NCBI RefSeq assembly: GCF_014652715.1 | Contig: NZ_BMZI01000006.1 | Coordinates: 281,082-345,081, forward strand | Direction: 5' to 3' | From: Salinicola rhizosphaerae | GTDB taxonomy: Bacteria > Pseudomonadota > Gammaproteobacteria > Pseudomonadales > Halomonadaceae | DNA length: 64,000 nucleotides | In this document: positions 1-9,642 of the stretch, one piece after another | Layout: every line of letters starts with the position of its first letter | Numbering within the stretch: the first letter of the stretch is position 1 | Translations under genes and position numbers: made by a program | The notes under the pieces: generated by a model | Told to the model about the DNA's origin: nothing | The model's input: only the letters and a program-made list of their open reading frames with translations | The model's database searches: none

Positions 1-1043
1 TCCTCACCCGCCTCTCCAGCGTTGGGCTTCACCGCCGCCAGCGCGCGATGCAGACTGGAGAAGAGGAAATCATGCACCAGACGGCCGTCACGGAAACGCA
101 CTTCGTGCTTGGTCGGATGGACGTTGACATCGACGACGCGCGGGTCGAGCTCGAGGTAGAGCACGAACACCGGATGGCGGCCGTGAAACAGAACGTCTCG
201 ATACGCCTGGCGAATGGCGTGTGCCACCAGCCGATCACGAACGATGCGCCCGTTGACAAAGAAATACTGCTGATCGGCCTGCGCGCGCGAGTGTGCGGGC
301 AACCCGACCCAGCCCCAGAGGCGCAGCCCCGATGCCTCCAGATCCAGATGCAGCGACTCGTCGAGAAATCGCTTGCTCAGCAGCGAGCCGATACGTCGCT
401 CGCGACCGGCCTGATCCTCGGCCACCGCCGGTAGCTGGTGTACCACTTTCTGGTTGTGCTTGAGCAGCCAGGTGATATCGAACCGCGATAGCGCCAGGCG
501 TCGAAACGCCTCCTCGACGTGGCCGAACTCGGTCTTTTCGGTACGCAGAAATTTGCGCCGCGCCGGCGTGTTGAAGAAGAGATCACGCACCAGCACCGAG
601 GTACCGCGCGGATGGGGCGCCGGCGTCACCCTCGGCTCCATCTGGCGCCCCTCTGCGACGACACGCCAGCCGCCATCGGGGCTTTCCGACACGTTGGAGA
701 TCAGTTCCAGCCGCGACACCGAGCTGATCGAGGCCAGCGCCTCGCCGCGAAAACCGAGACTCACGACATCCTCGAGATCATCCAGCGACGAAATCTTGCT
801 GGTCGCGTGCCGCGAGAGTGCCAGCGGCAGATCGCTCTCGTCGATGCCGATGCCGTCGTCGCGAACGCGGATCAGCCGGGAGCCACCGGACTCCAGTTCG
901 ACCTCGATGCGCCGGCTTCCGGCATCAATGGCGTTCTCGACGATCTCCTTGACCACCGATGCGGGACGCTCGACCACTTCGCCGGCGGCAATCTGGTTGG
1001 CCAGCCGGGGATCGAGAATGCGGATGCGGGCTGATTCGGTCAT
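1..1043 (-). CDS. mutL: DNA mismatch repair protein MutL, 3' part outside window
   Basis: The first 347 residues of MutL are present; the rest lies beyond the left edge, so the truncation is not biological. MutL couples MutS mismatch recognition to downstream repair. The GHKL ATPase motifs are visible: ENAIDAG near residue 36, DDGIGI, GFRGEAL and NTPARRKFL, followed by the start of the transducer domain ([14 protein letters not shown]). The start at 1043 is preceded by a GAGGGAG ribosome site. It follows amiB closely on the same strand, the usual gammaproteobacterial order. Confidence 0.95.
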   Translation of the reverse strand, partial: MTESARIRILDPRLANQIAAGEVVERPASVVKEIVENAIDAGSRRIEVELESGGSRLIRVRDDGIGIDESDLPLALSRHATSKISSLDDLEDVVSLGFRGEALASISSVSRLELISNVSESPDGGWRVVAEGRQMEPRVTPAPHPRGTSVLVRDLFFNTPARRKFLRTEKTEFGHVEEAFRRLALSRFDITWLLKHNQKVVHQLPAVAEDQAGRERRIGSLLSKRFLDESLHLDLEASGLRLWGWVGLPAHSRAQADQQYFFVNGRIVRDRLVAHAIRQAYRDVLFHGRHPVFVLYLELDPRVVDVNVHPTKHEVRFRDGRLVHDFLFSSLHRALAAVKPNAGEAGE

Positions 1044-1071
1044 CTCGGTCTCCCTCTCATCGTTGGCGGCC

Positions 1072-2637
1072 TCATGGAATCGTCAGTACCTGGCCCACGC
1101 GCAGAATATCGGTATCCATGCCGTTGGCCTGTTTCAGCGCCTTCATGCTGATGCTGTGGCTGGCCGCCACCTGAGACAAGGTATCGCCCGGCTGCACGCG
1201 ATATTCATCACCGGCGCCGCCTCGCCCCTGATCGCGCTGCCACGCGAGCAGGCTGGAGGGCGGCGGATGCTGTCTGAAGTGCGCCACGATGCCGGCGTAG
1301 ATCGCTTGCGCCAGCTCCGCCTGGTGTGACGAGGATTTGAGCGCGCGCTCCTCGCGTGGGTTGGAGATGAACCCGGTCTCCACCAGCAGCGAGGGAATAT
1401 CCGGCGATTTCAGCACGACGAACGCGGCCTGTTCGACGCTCGACTTGTGCAACTTGTTGACCCGACCCAGTTGATCGATCACCTGAGAACCGGTGGCGAG
1501 CGAGTCGTTCATGGTCGCGGTCATGGTCAGATCGAGCAGCACGCCGCGCAGCACCTCGTCCTTGTCATCCAGGCTCAGGTTGCCGTCGACGCCACCGATC
1601 AGATCCGACTGGTTCTCGTTGACAGCCAGCCAACGCGCGGTCTCCGAAGATGCGCCATGCTGCGACAGCGCATAGACCGAGCTGCCGAAAGGCTGGCTGC
1701 TGCGCACCGCGTCGGCGTGAATCGAGACAAAGAAGTCGGCTTTCTGCTGTCGCGCGATCAGCGTGCGCTGACGCAGACCGACGTAATAGTCGCTGTCACG
1801 CGTCAGGAAGGCCTTGAATCCGGGAGTTTGATCGAAGCGCGCCTTGACCTTGCGTGCGATCTGCAGCACCACGTCCTTCTCGTGCGTGCCTCCCGGACCG
1901 GACGCCCCCGGGTCTTCCCCGCCATGACCAGGGTCGACCGCAATGATGATGTCGCGTTTCGGGTGCGGCTGCGCCTCGACGGTCGCGGCAACCTCTTCGG
2001 CCTGCTCGGGCTTGCCCTCGGCCACGGCCTCGGTCTTCGCCCGCTGCGCGGCGATCTCCTGATCGCGAATCATCGCCTCGATCGGGTCGATCGGGTCCTT
2101 GACTGCGCTCTCGCCGGGATATTCGAGATCCACCACGAGCCGGTCGCTGTACTGCTCGTTGGGCGCCAGCGTGAAGCTCTGCGGCACGACGCGACGGTTG
2201 ACGTCGAGCACGACACGCAGGCCGCCGCTCTCGCGCACGCCGGTGCGCACGGCATCGATCGCGCTGTCGTCCAGATCGAGCGCATCGACGTCGAAGTCCA
2301 GATCCGCGCCATCGAGATCGATCACAACCCGGTCGGGGTCATCGAGCGTGAAGACGTTGGCATTGACCGGCCCGGACATGTCGAACACCAGACGCACGTG
2401 GTCCGGCGCCGACCAGAGCCGCATGTTATCGACGTCGACCGCCTGTGCCGGCACCGCAATGCCGAGACATCCCAGCACGGTCAACGGCCAGCGCACCCAG
2501 CGGCGGCATAAAACGCGGTGCAGCCCGCCAAGCGCCATCGACAACAGGCACTGCAACCCGATCATCATGGATACCAGCCACTGCTCGACTCGACAGTGAT
2601 CGTCAGTTACCGACATTCGTCGCCCTGCTTTCAACAT
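1072..2637 (-). CDS. amiB: N-acetylmuramoyl-L-alanine amidase with AMIN and LysM domains (AmiB type)
   Basis: Periplasmic amidase that cuts the stem peptide from peptidoglycan during daughter-cell separation. A hydrophobic export signal ends near residue 66 (VPAQA). It is followed by an AMIN domain (about 70-165), an acidic and alanine-rich linker, a zinc Amidase_3 domain (about 229-450, with VDPGHGG, the HADA histidine and ETGFISNP), and a C-terminal LysM ([13 protein letters not shown] to the end). The called start overlaps the tsaE stop by seven bases and has an AAGGA site, but it leaves an unusually long cytoplasmic N-region, so an internal start cannot be excluded. The position between tsaE and mutL supports AmiB. 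Confidence 0.92.
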   Translation of the reverse strand: MLKAGRRMSVTDDHCRVEQWLVSMMIGLQCLLSMALGGLHRVLCRRWVRWPLTVLGCLGIAVPAQAVDVDNMRLWSAPDHVRLVFDMSGPVNANVFTLDDPDRVVIDLDGADLDFDVDALDLDDSAIDAVRTGVRESGGLRVVLDVNRRVVPQSFTLAPNEQYSDRLVVDLEYPGESAVKDPIDPIEAMIRDQEIAAQRAKTEAVAEGKPEQAEEVAATVEAQPHPKRDIIIAVDPGHGGEDPGASGPGGTHEKDVVLQIARKVKARFDQTPGFKAFLTRDSDYYVGLRQRTLIARQQKADFFVSIHADAVRSSQPFGSSVYALSQHGASSETARWLAVNENQSDLIGGVDGNLSLDDKDEVLRGVLLDLTMTATMNDSLATGSQVIDQLGRVNKLHKSSVEQAAFVVLKSPDIPSLLVETGFISNPREERALKSSSHQAELAQAIYAGIVAHFRQHPPPSSLLAWQRDQGRGGAGDEYRVQPGDTLSQVAASHSISMKALKQANGMDTDILRVGQVLTIP

Positions 2638-3122
2638 GCATCATCCTTGTCCGACGGTACTTCGCGAAGCGACGCCGGTAGCCGACTCAGTGCGGCCTTT
2701 CCGTGTTCCGTGTGCGGCACCGCCCATGCCTGACGCCCGCTGCCTTCGAGCCTCAGGTGCAGTTCGATATCCGGCTGCGGCAGCCAGCCCGCACCCCGGC
2801 TCGACCATTCGATCAGGCTCAGCGCCTCCGGGCTCAGCATGTCTCTCGCGCCCATGAATTCGAGCTCTTCCGGATCGCCGAGTCGATAGAGATCGAAATG
2901 GTAGATATGGTGCGGACCGAGCTCGTAGGGCTCGACCAGCGTGTAGGTCGGGCTCTTGACGGCGCCTTCGTGGCCGTAGGCGCGAAGAACGCCCCGCGTC
3001 AGCGTCGTCTTGCCTGCACCGAGTTCGCCGATGAGGTGAACCTGGCCGCGCCCTTCCAGGGCGTGACCGAGATCGGCACCGAACGTGACCTGCGCAGTTT
3101 CATCGTCGAGAAAGATCGGCAT
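2631..3122 (-). CDS. tsaE: tRNA threonylcarbamoyladenosine biosynthesis ATPase TsaE
   Basis: TsaE works with TsaB and TsaD in making the universal t6A37 modification of ANN-decoding tRNAs. The 163-residue product has a Walker A GELGAGKTT near residue 30, the SPTYTLVEPYE motif and HFDLYRL, all typical of the family. The start at 3122 gives an N-terminus (MPIFLDDE) that aligns with known TsaE proteins; longer versions would run into nnr. It lies 13 bases after nnr and overlaps amiB by seven, so the genes are probably cotranscribed. Confidence 0.93.
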   Translation of the reverse strand: MPIFLDDETAQVTFGADLGHALEGRGQVHLIGELGAGKTTLTRGVLRAYGHEGAVKSPTYTLVEPYELGPHHIYHFDLYRLGDPEELEFMGARDMLSPEALSLIEWSSRGAGWLPQPDIELHLRLEGSGRQAWAVPHTEHGKAALSRLPASLREVPSDKDDAC

Positions 3123-3135
3123 GGCGGGGCTGACT

Positions 3136-4623
3136 TCAAGGGTTGGCCAAAAGACGCGCATAGGATGCCAGATCACTGGCGAGCAGGCCACGCTCACCGC
3201 CGTCGGCCGCGGCGGCATCGGCCGCCAGCGCATGAATCATGACGCCGATCCGCGCGGCCAGATCGGGCTCGCCCAGCTGGCCGAGCAGACCGGCGACGAT
3301 CCCCGTCAAGGCATCGCCCATCCCGCCGCTCGCCATCCCGGGATTGCCGTATGGGCAGAGCTCGAGTCGCTCGCCGTCGGTGATCAGCGTGCCCGCGCCC
3401 TTGAGCACGACCGTTCCGCCCCAGCGCCGCTGCAGCGCGATCACCGCGCCGCGGCGGTCGCGCTGCACCTCCGCCGTCGAGCAGTCGAGCAGACGAGCGG
3501 CTTCGCCGGGATGCGGTGTCAGAACCCAATCGTCACGTCGGGTCCCCTGCCAGTGCTTCACCAGCAGATTGAGCCCGTCGGCGTCGACGACACAGGGCTT
3601 GTCGGCCGAGAGCACGCTGGCGAGCGCCGCCTCTCCCCACGCGCCGCTGCCGATGCCCGGGCCGACCGCGATGACGTTGGCTGCTTCGATCATCGGTGCC
3701 AGATCCGGGGCGCCGCGCACGCCGCGCGCCATGATCTCGGGAAACCGGGTCAGGCTCGCCGCGACATGGGCGGCATCGGTGGCCAGGCTGACTTTACCGG
3801 CGCCGACACGGGCAACCATCTCGCTGGTCATCAGCGCGGCGCCGCCCATGCCCGGCGCGCCGGCGACCACGAGCACGTGACCGTGGGCGCCTTTATGACT
3901 ATTGGGCGTGCGTCGCGGCAGCGCCTGCCGCAGCCACGTTCGATCCTGCAGCCAGCCCACCGGCCGAACGTCGGCAACGTCGAGCGCGCGGGTCCCGAGC
4001 GCGTCGTGGATCACATCCCCCACCACATCCAGCGCCGCACCGGTGTGCAGCCCCGGCTTGTCGCCGATGAACGTGATCGTGATCGCCGCGTTAACGGCCG
4101 CGGCCAAGATCTCGCCGGTGTCGACATCGACACCTGAGGGCACATCGATCGCCAGCACCGGCCGCTCGGCGGCATTGATCTGCTCAATGGCGGCGGCGAA
4201 CGGCTCGCGCGGGGCGCCTGTCGCCCCTGTGCCCAGCAGCGCATCGACGATCACCTCGCCGTCGAGCGTGAGCTCGTCATGCCAGGCGACGGGCTCGACA
4301 CCGGCTTCCGCGGCCAGCTCCGCCGCTCGCCGCGCGTCGCCAGCGAGCGAATGTACGGGCTTCAAGGCGATCAGATCGACGGCCAGACCGTCCGCAGCGG
4401 CCAGTGCCGCGACCACGTAGCCATCACCGCCATTATTGCCGCCACCGCACAGCACGCAGAGACGCCGCGCCTGGGGCCAGCGTGCTCTCAACAGCTGGTA
4501 CGCTGCTTCGCCGGCACGACGCATCAGGGCGAAACCATCGCTTTCGGCGGCGATGAACCGCCGCTCCAGCTCTCGCACCTGTTCGGCCAGATATAGCGGG
4601 TGCGCTGCGGTCAAGGTGGCCAT
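3136..4623 (-). CDS. nnr: bifunctional NAD(P)H-hydrate epimerase / ADP-dependent NAD(P)H-hydrate dehydratase
   Basis: Repairs hydrated NAD(P)H: the N-terminal YjeF_N half (about 1-210, GGGNNGGDGYV motif) epimerises R- and S-NADHX, and the C-terminal ribokinase-like half dehydrates the S form using ADP. The latter is marked by HKGAHGHVLVVAG, TPHPGEAARLL and GNPGMASGGMGDALTG. At 495 residues it is full length. The start at 4623 has an AGGAG site six bases upstream. It heads the nnr-tsaE-amiB-mutL group and is divergent from queG. Confidence 0.94.
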   Translation of the reverse strand: MATLTAAHPLYLAEQVRELERRFIAAESDGFALMRRAGEAAYQLLRARWPQARRLCVLCGGGNNGGDGYVVAALAAADGLAVDLIALKPVHSLAGDARRAAELAAEAGVEPVAWHDELTLDGEVIVDALLGTGATGAPREPFAAAIEQINAAERPVLAIDVPSGVDVDTGEILAAAVNAAITITFIGDKPGLHTGAALDVVGDVIHDALGTRALDVADVRPVGWLQDRTWLRQALPRRTPNSHKGAHGHVLVVAGAPGMGGAALMTSEMVARVGAGKVSLATDAAHVAASLTRFPEIMARGVRGAPDLAPMIEAANVIAVGPGIGSGAWGEAALASVLSADKPCVVDADGLNLLVKHWQGTRRDDWVLTPHPGEAARLLDCSTAEVQRDRRGAVIALQRRWGGTVVLKGAGTLITDGERLELCPYGNPGMASGGMGDALTGIVAGLLGQLGEPDLAARIGVMIHALAADAAAADGGERGLLASDLASYARLLANP

Positions 4624-4802
4624 GGAGACTCCTGTCATGAGAAATGAAAACGCGAGCACGATCGAACCGGAACGCCATGTCTGGCGCATCGAGCGCGGGT
4701 TGCGGAGTAACATCTATCGTGTGATGCGACACTCATGATGTAGGGTAGCGCACCCGACGACGACGACGCGTCTTGCCACTGCCTTCTTGCCACGCCTTCT
4801 CG

Positions 4803-5909
4803 ATGCCCGATCCCGACATGCCCCAGCGACCGACACTCGATCTCGACGACCTCGCCGCACGGCTCAAGCAGTGGGGGCGCGAGCTCGGCTTTCAGGCCAT
4901 CGGCATCACCGATACCGACCTGTCGACACACGAGCGCTATCTCGAGCGCTGGCTCGAGGCCGGCCATCACGGCGAAATGGATTACATGGCGCGCCACGGC
5001 ACCAAACGCACCCGCCCGGAGGAACTGGTGCCGGGTACGCTGCGGGTGATCAGTGCGCGCATGGACTATCTCCCGCCGGAGGTCGAGACCACGCGCACGC
5101 TGGGGCAGCCGGAGAAAGCCTACATCTCGCGCTACGCGCTGGGCCGCGACTACCACAAGCTGATCCGCAAACGACTCGATCGTCTGGCCAGGCAGCTGCA
5201 GGCGGAGATCGGCCCGGTCGGCTACCGCGCCTTCGTCGACTCGGCGCCGGTCATGGAACGGGCGCTGGCGCAGAAGGCCGGGCTCGGATGGTTTGGCAAG
5301 AACGCCATGCTGCTGGATCCGAAGGCGGGTTCGCTGTTCTTTCTTGGCGAGATCTATACCGACCTGCCGCTGCCGGTCGATCCGCCTTTCGAGAGAGAGC
5401 ACTGCGGCTCCTGCTCGAGCTGCCAGACGGCGTGTCCGACCGATGCCATCGTCGACGACAAGGTGATCGACTCGCGCCGCTGCATCTCGTATCTCACCAT
5501 CGAGCTGCACGGCAGTATCCCGGTCGAGTTCCGGCGCGCCATGGGCAATCGCGTCTATGGCTGCGACGACTGCCAGCTGTTCTGCCCTTTCACCCGCTTC
5601 ACACGCGCCAGCCACGAGCCCGACTTCGCGCCGCGCCACGATCTCGATCGCGCCGCGCTGGTCGACCTGTTCGCCTGGAGCGAGTCCGAATTTCTCAAGC
5701 GCACCGAAGGCAGCCCGATCCGGCGCATCGGCTACGAGCGCTGGCTGCGCAATCTGGCTATCGGTCTCGGTAACGCGCCCTGGAGCGAGGAGGTCGAGCA
5801 CGCCCTGCGCGCCCGCCTTGCCTACCCTTCGGACCTGGTCCGCGAGCACGTCAGATGGGCGCTCGCCGAGCAGCGCAACAAGCATGCGGCGCGAATCGCG
5901 ACGGCTTGA
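4803..5909 (+). CDS. queG: epoxyqueuosine reductase QueG
   Basis: Catalyses the last step of tRNA queuosine synthesis, reducing epoxyqueuosine with a cobalamin cofactor and two 4Fe-4S clusters. Cluster cysteines are visible as CGSCSSCQTACP (residues 201, 204, 207, 211) with C227, C254, C257 and C261 (CDDCQLFCPF). FVDSAP near residue 146 carries the probable catalytic aspartate. The 368-residue length fits the family. The ATG at 4803 or at 4818 could be the start; neither has a strong ribosome site. Divergent from nnr and convergent with orn. Confidence 0.95.
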   Translation: MPDPDMPQRPTLDLDDLAARLKQWGRELGFQAIGITDTDLSTHERYLERWLEAGHHGEMDYMARHGTKRTRPEELVPGTLRVISARMDYLPPEVETTRTLGQPEKAYISRYALGRDYHKLIRKRLDRLARQLQAEIGPVGYRAFVDSAPVMERALAQKAGLGWFGKNAMLLDPKAGSLFFLGEIYTDLPLPVDPPFEREHCGSCSSCQTACPTDAIVDDKVIDSRRCISYLTIELHGSIPVEFRRAMGNRVYGCDDCQLFCPFTRFTRASHEPDFAPRHDLDRAALVDLFAWSESEFLKRTEGSPIRRIGYERWLRNLAIGLGNAPWSEEVEHALRARLAYPSDLVREHVRWALAEQRNKHAARIATA

Positions 5910-5936
5910 CGCTCGGCGACAGCCAGCAGGGGCGCG

Positions 5937-6503
5937 TTAAGGCGCCAGCTTGAGGAAGGTTTCCCGGTAGTGCTTGAGCTCGGCGAGCGACTCGCGAATG
6001 TCGTCGAGCGCCTGATGCGTGTTGCGCTTGGTGAACCCCTTGGCGGCGCCGGGGTTCCAGCGCTTGGCCAGCTCCTTGAGCGTCGAGACATCGAGATTGC
6101 GGTAGTGGAAGAAGTCGTTGAGCGCCGGCATCTCGCGTTCCATGAACCGGCGATCCTGATGCACGCTGTTGCCGCAGACTGGCGACGTGCCGGGCTGGAC
6201 GTAGGTGGCCAGAAACTCGAGCGTGCGTCGCTCGGCTTCCGCCGTACCGATGGCGCTTTCGCGCACGCGCTCGATCAGGCCAGATTCGCCGTGCGTCTTC
6301 TGGTTCCACTCATCCATGCCGTCAAGCAGCGCATCGGCCTGCTTCACGGCGAGCACGGGACCCTCGGCCACCAGATTGAGCGCATCGTCGGTGATCAGCG
6401 TGGCGACTTCGATGATGCGCTCCCGGTCGGGATCGAGCCCGGTCATTTCCAGATCGATCCAGACAAGCAGATCGCTGCGCGGCGAGGTGGCGGGTGACGA
6501 CAT
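5937..6503 (-). CDS. orn: oligoribonuclease
   Basis: DEDDh 3'-5' exoribonuclease that finishes RNA turnover by degrading 2-5 nucleotide fragments, including the pGpG product of c-di-GMP breakdown. The metal-binding [10 protein letters not shown] is at residues 15-24, and the HQALDD histidine/aspartate pair lies near the C-terminus. The start at 6503 (CGGAGTT site upstream) gives 188 residues, close to the E. coli enzyme. Divergent from rsgA, an arrangement common in gammaproteobacteria. Confidence 0.95.
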   Translation of the reverse strand: MSSPATSPRSDLLVWIDLEMTGLDPDRERIIEVATLITDDALNLVAEGPVLAVKQADALLDGMDEWNQKTHGESGLIERVRESAIGTAEAERRTLEFLATYVQPGTSPVCGNSVHQDRRFMEREMPALNDFFHYRNLDVSTLKELAKRWNPGAAKGFTKRNTHQALDDIRESLAELKHYRETFLKLAP

Positions 6504-6629
6504 GATGAACTCCGGTTGCGTCGGCGATCGCCCGCTCACGATCGATTGGCGGGCGGACACGACGAGTCAGTAAAGCTACAATGCCGGCCATTCTACCCCC
6601 GACTCACGAGCGATGAGCAAACGCCGACC

Positions 6630-7676
6630 ATGAGCCGACGCAAACTGACCCGACAGCAGCGCTGGCGCGTCGAGAAGATTCAGGCGGAGCGCGCCGAACG
6701 CGCCGAACGTAAGGACGCACGTGACAGCGAACGCCTCGACGCCGGCGAATACGGCCCCGAGCGGGGCGGGCGCATCGCCGCGCACTTCGGCCGCACGCTC
6801 GAGGTCGAGGCGCTCGGCGATGACGGCGAGTTCAGCCGCCACCGCTGCCACCTGCGCGCCAACCTGGAAGGCCTGGTCACCGGTGACCGCGTGATATGGC
6901 GCGCGGCCAGCGACAGCAGCGGCGTGGTGGTCGCCCGCGGCGAGCGCGAGAGCGTGCTCGAGCGACCCGATGCCCAGAGCCAGATGCGTCCGGTCGCCGC
7001 CAACCTCGATCAGATCCTGATCGTCATCGCCGCCGAACCCGTCCCTCACCCCAACCTGATCGACCGCTACCTGGTCGCCGCCGAGAATACCGGCATTCCA
7101 CCGGTGATCGTGCTCAACAAGAGCGATCTGCTGCCCGCCACCGGCGGCGAACTGCGTGCCCTGCTCTCGCGCTACGCCATGCTCGGTTACCCGCTGATCG
7201 AGGCGTCGGCCAAGGGCGATCACGGACTCGATGCCCTTCACGCGCAGCTGCGCGGCAAGACCTCGGTGTTCGTTGGCCAGAGTGGCGTCGGCAAATCCTC
7301 GTTGATCGACCGGCTACTACCGGAAGAGACACTGCGGATCGGCGCGCTCTCGGCGGATACCCGCAAGGGCAAGCACACCACGACGACGGCGCGCCTCTAC
7401 CCGCTGCCCGAGAACGGTGAGCGCGGCCGCCCACGTGAGGGCGATCTGATCGACTCGCCCGGCATCCGTGAATTCGGCCTCTGGCACCTCGACGAACAGC
7501 AGATTGCCGACGGCTTCATCGAATTTCGCCCCTTCCTCGGCCGCTGCCGCTTCCGCGACTGTCGGCATCGTGGCGAACCCGGCTGTGCGCTGCTCGGCGC
7601 CGTCGAGCGCGGCGAGATCCATCCCGAACGCTTTGCCAGTTTTCAACGCATTCGGGATGACGTCGCCAACGCCTGA
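6630..7676 (+). CDS. rsgA: ribosome small subunit biogenesis GTPase RsgA
   Basis: Circularly permuted GTPase acting in late 30S maturation. The G4 motif (LNKSD) precedes G1 (GQSGVGKSSLID) and the G3 region (DSPGIREFG), as expected after permutation. An N-terminal OB fold (about 40-115) and a C-terminal zinc motif (CRFRDCRHRGEPGC) flank the GTPase core. The start at 6630 (MSRRKLTRQQRWR) matches known N-termini; upstream in-frame codons belong to the orn promoter region. A terminator follows at 7711. Confidence 0.95.
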   Translation: MSRRKLTRQQRWRVEKIQAERAERAERKDARDSERLDAGEYGPERGGRIAAHFGRTLEVEALGDDGEFSRHRCHLRANLEGLVTGDRVIWRAASDSSGVVVARGERESVLERPDAQSQMRPVAANLDQILIVIAAEPVPHPNLIDRYLVAAENTGIPPVIVLNKSDLLPATGGELRALLSRYAMLGYPLIEASAKGDHGLDALHAQLRGKTSVFVGQSGVGKSSLIDRLLPEETLRIGALSADTRKGKHTTTTARLYPLPENGERGRPREGDLIDSPGIREFGLWHLDEQQIADGFIEFRPFLGRCRFRDCRHRGEPGCALLGAVERGEIHPERFASFQRIRDDVANA

Positions 7677-7710
7677 ACGCGGCCGCTCGTCCTGCCTTGC
7701 AACAACGAAA

Positions 7711-7740
7711 ATCGCCGCGTCGAGACGCGGCGATCCTTTT
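7711..7740 (+). terminator. rho-independent terminator of rsgA
   Basis: A ten-base stem (ATCGCCGCGT with ACGCGGCGAT) closed by a CGAG tetraloop is followed by CCTTTT, 35 bases after the rsgA stop. Confidence 0.85.
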
Positions 7741-7802
7741 CAAGCCTTGGCGATGGCTCGACTACCCACCTTAAGACCAGCCGAGCGAAGATCAATCGGG
7801 GC

Positions 7803-7862
7803 AAAAAGCGGCGAGAAGACGGAGTTTACGTGTTGGTAAATGAGTACTTCGAGCCGCTTTTT
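7803..7862. other. symmetric long hairpin with A/T ends, possible bidirectional terminator or structured RNA
   Basis: Outer arms AAAAAGCGGC and GCCGCTTTTT (ten perfect pairs) enclose GAAG/CTTC, a six-by-six internal loop and a TTTAC/GTAAA stem with the hexaloop GTGTTG. The element is symmetric end to end and lies 33 bases after the stop of the NCS2 permease, between convergent genes. T-runs form on either strand, so it could terminate both ways. The ordered inner stems go beyond what a terminator needs. Confidence 0.6.
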
Positions 7863-7894
7863 AACGAAGAGTGATCGAGCACAGGCTGTCTGGA

Positions 7895-9223
7895 TCACCC
7901 CTCGAACAGCATCAGGATGGATAGGAAGAACAGCACCCACATCGCCGGGCGCACTTCGTGCGACTTGCCGACGCCGACCTTGACCACCACGTAGGTCAGA
8001 AAGCCGAACACGACCCCATGAGTGATCGAGTAGGTCAGCGGGATCAGCAGCATGGCCACGAACGCGGGGATTGCATCGTCGTACTGCTGCCAGTCGATGG
8101 TGCGGATCGGCGAGAGCATGAAGACACCGACCATGATCAGCGCAGGCGCCGTGGCGATGGCCGGGACCAGTGCCAACAGCGGCGAGAGGAAGAGAAACGG
8201 CAGGAACAATAGCCCGGCGACGACCGCCACCAGTCCGGAGCGGCCACCCTGACTGATGCCGGCGGCGGATTCGACGTAGGCGTTGGCCGGACTGGTTCCC
8301 AGCGGTGCGGAGATCAGCGCCGACGCGGCATCGACCATCATCGACCGGCGGATATTGCGCGGCTCACCGTGCTCATCCAGCAGGTTCCCCGCCTGACACA
8401 CGCCGATGAACGTCGACATGGCATCGAAGAAGGTGGTGAAGAGAATCACGAAGATGAACGGCCAGTAGCCGATCGACAGCGCGCCGAGAAAGTCGACCTG
8501 CCCCATGGCGCCGAAGTCCGGCCAGGCAAAGATGCCCTGGAAGTTGACCAGCGTCGCCGAGCCGGTCGGCGACATGGCGCTGGCATCACCCCACAGCCGC
8601 CCGATGGGAATGGCGATCAGCGTGGTGAAGACGATGCCGAGAATCAGGGCCCCCTGGAACCGGCGTGCGACCAGAATCGCGGTGACGCCGAGACCGACCA
8701 GAAAGGTGACCAGCGTCGGCGACATCTCGCCCAGCCCGACCACCGTCGCCGGATTGGAGACCAGCATGCCGGCATTGACCAGGCCGATCACGGTGATGAA
8801 AAGACCGATGCCGCAGGCGATGGCGTGGCGTAGCGTCGCGGGAATGGCGTCGACCACATAGCGGCGCACGTTGAATAGCGCCAGCACACCGAACAGAACC
8901 CCCGACCAGAACACGCAGCCGAGCGCCGTCTGCCAGGGAATGCCCGCGCCCATGACCATCGTGTAGGTGAACAGCGCGTTGATGCCCATGCCCGGCGCGA
9001 CGAGAATCGGGTTGCGCGCATAGAGCCCCATCATCACGCTGCCGAAGAAGCTGATCAGCACTGTTGCCGTCAGCGCGCCGGCGAAGGGAACGCCGGCCCC
9101 GGAGAGAATCGAGGGGTTGACCACGATGATGTACATCGCCGCCAGGAAGGTGGCGACCCCGGCCAACACCTCGTTCTTCGGCGTGGTGTTCAGGTCACGG
9201 AGGGAAAACAGTTTGTCGAGCAC
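7895..9223 (-). CDS. NCS2 family permease (AzgA/GhxP purine-type)
   Basis: Inner-membrane proton symporter of the NCS2 family, closest in motif to the guanine/hypoxanthine/adenine branch. The 442-residue protein is almost entirely hydrophobic. It has APGMGINALF near residue 70, FFDAMSTFIGVCQ and the signature APLGTSPANAYVESAAGI. The GTG at 9223 is chosen because AGGAG lies eight bases upstream and the N-terminus (LDKLFSLRD) matches the family; longer frames add unrelated sequence. Two palindromes upstream (9373 and 9405) suggest repressor control. The exact purine cannot be read from the sequence. Confidence 0.88.
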   Translation of the reverse strand: MLDKLFSLRDLNTTPKNEVLAGVATFLAAMYIIVVNPSILSGAGVPFAGALTATVLISFFGSVMMGLYARNPILVAPGMGINALFTYTMVMGAGIPWQTALGCVFWSGVLFGVLALFNVRRYVVDAIPATLRHAIACGIGLFITVIGLVNAGMLVSNPATVVGLGEMSPTLVTFLVGLGVTAILVARRFQGALILGIVFTTLIAIPIGRLWGDASAMSPTGSATLVNFQGIFAWPDFGAMGQVDFLGALSIGYWPFIFVILFTTFFDAMSTFIGVCQAGNLLDEHGEPRNIRRSMMVDAASALISAPLGTSPANAYVESAAGISQGGRSGLVAVVAGLLFLPFLFLSPLLALVPAIATAPALIMVGVFMLSPIRTIDWQQYDDAIPAFVAMLLIPLTYSITHGVVFGFLTYVVVKVGVGKSHEVRPAMWVLFFLSILMLFEG

Positions 9224-9372
9224 GGAGTTATCTCCTGGACGGGACGATCGTTGTTGTTGGCGGTGACACGCTTGCTTCATGGATGCCGCGAACGAAACTG
9301 ATGGCAATGGCGAGAAACGCAACCACCACATCGAACGCGGAGCGCTTCGTTTTGCCCAAGCGCCTTGCCATT

Positions 9373-9382
9373 TTGTATACAA
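9373..9382. promoter_or_regulatory. perfect palindrome TTGTATACAA, candidate GntR-type operator
   Basis: A perfect ten-base palindrome that contains TATACA, a possible -10 for the permease on the minus strand. TTGTATACAA-like sites are typical of GntR/FCD repressors. Its near twin, TTGCATACAA, lies at 27721 in the promoter of a GntR gene in this window. Confidence 0.5.
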
Positions 9383-9404
9383 GAACGATGACAATGAAAA
9401 GCCA

Positions 9405-9428
9405 AAAGTTGACTTATCGGTCAACTTT
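9405..9428. promoter_or_regulatory. inverted repeat with nine-base arms upstream of NCS2 permease
   Basis: Arms AAAGTTGAC and GTCAACTTT are perfect complements separated by TTATCG. It lies about 180 bases upstream of the permease start and 23 bases from the 9373 palindrome. It could be an operator; there is no T-run to make it a terminator. Confidence 0.5.
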
Positions 9429-9642
9429 CTGGGCTCAGGCCGCCAAGCGGGACGCAGTATAACCAATGGCCGAGCGCTCTGGCAGGCCGCACACCTGACG
9501 CGCAACGGATGCCTGTGCCATCATCGTCACGAACAGGAGATCGCTGAAAGCGCGATAGCCGGTGTCCTGAGCAATGCCATGACGTCAGGCCCGGCTGATT
9601 GTCATCCGCCGATGCGATCCGACACCGCCAAGGAGAGATCCC

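Larger units (their letters stand above)
9224..9642. other. intergenic region between divergent NCS2 permease and sulfurtransferase
   Basis: No convincing gene. It holds the two palindromes annotated separately, both nearer the sulfurtransferase but in a stretch of lower GC that reads as a promoter toward the permease: on the minus strand TATACA inside the 9373 palindrome lies 16 bases after CTTTTC. An AAGGAGAG ribosome site precedes the sulfurtransferase start. Confidence 0.5.

Noticed and set aside
1-1043. mutL as a truncated pseudogene
   Set aside because: The frame is open to the window edge with all N-terminal motifs intact; truncation is due to the window.
1447-2511. Long open frame opposite amiB (and similar ones opposite soxA, deaD, the phospho-lyase, the FAD dehydrogenase and tctA)
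   Set aside because: High-GC coding DNA leaves long antisense frames open. These translations are rich in arginine and histidine, show no family motif and lie fully inside well-supported genes.
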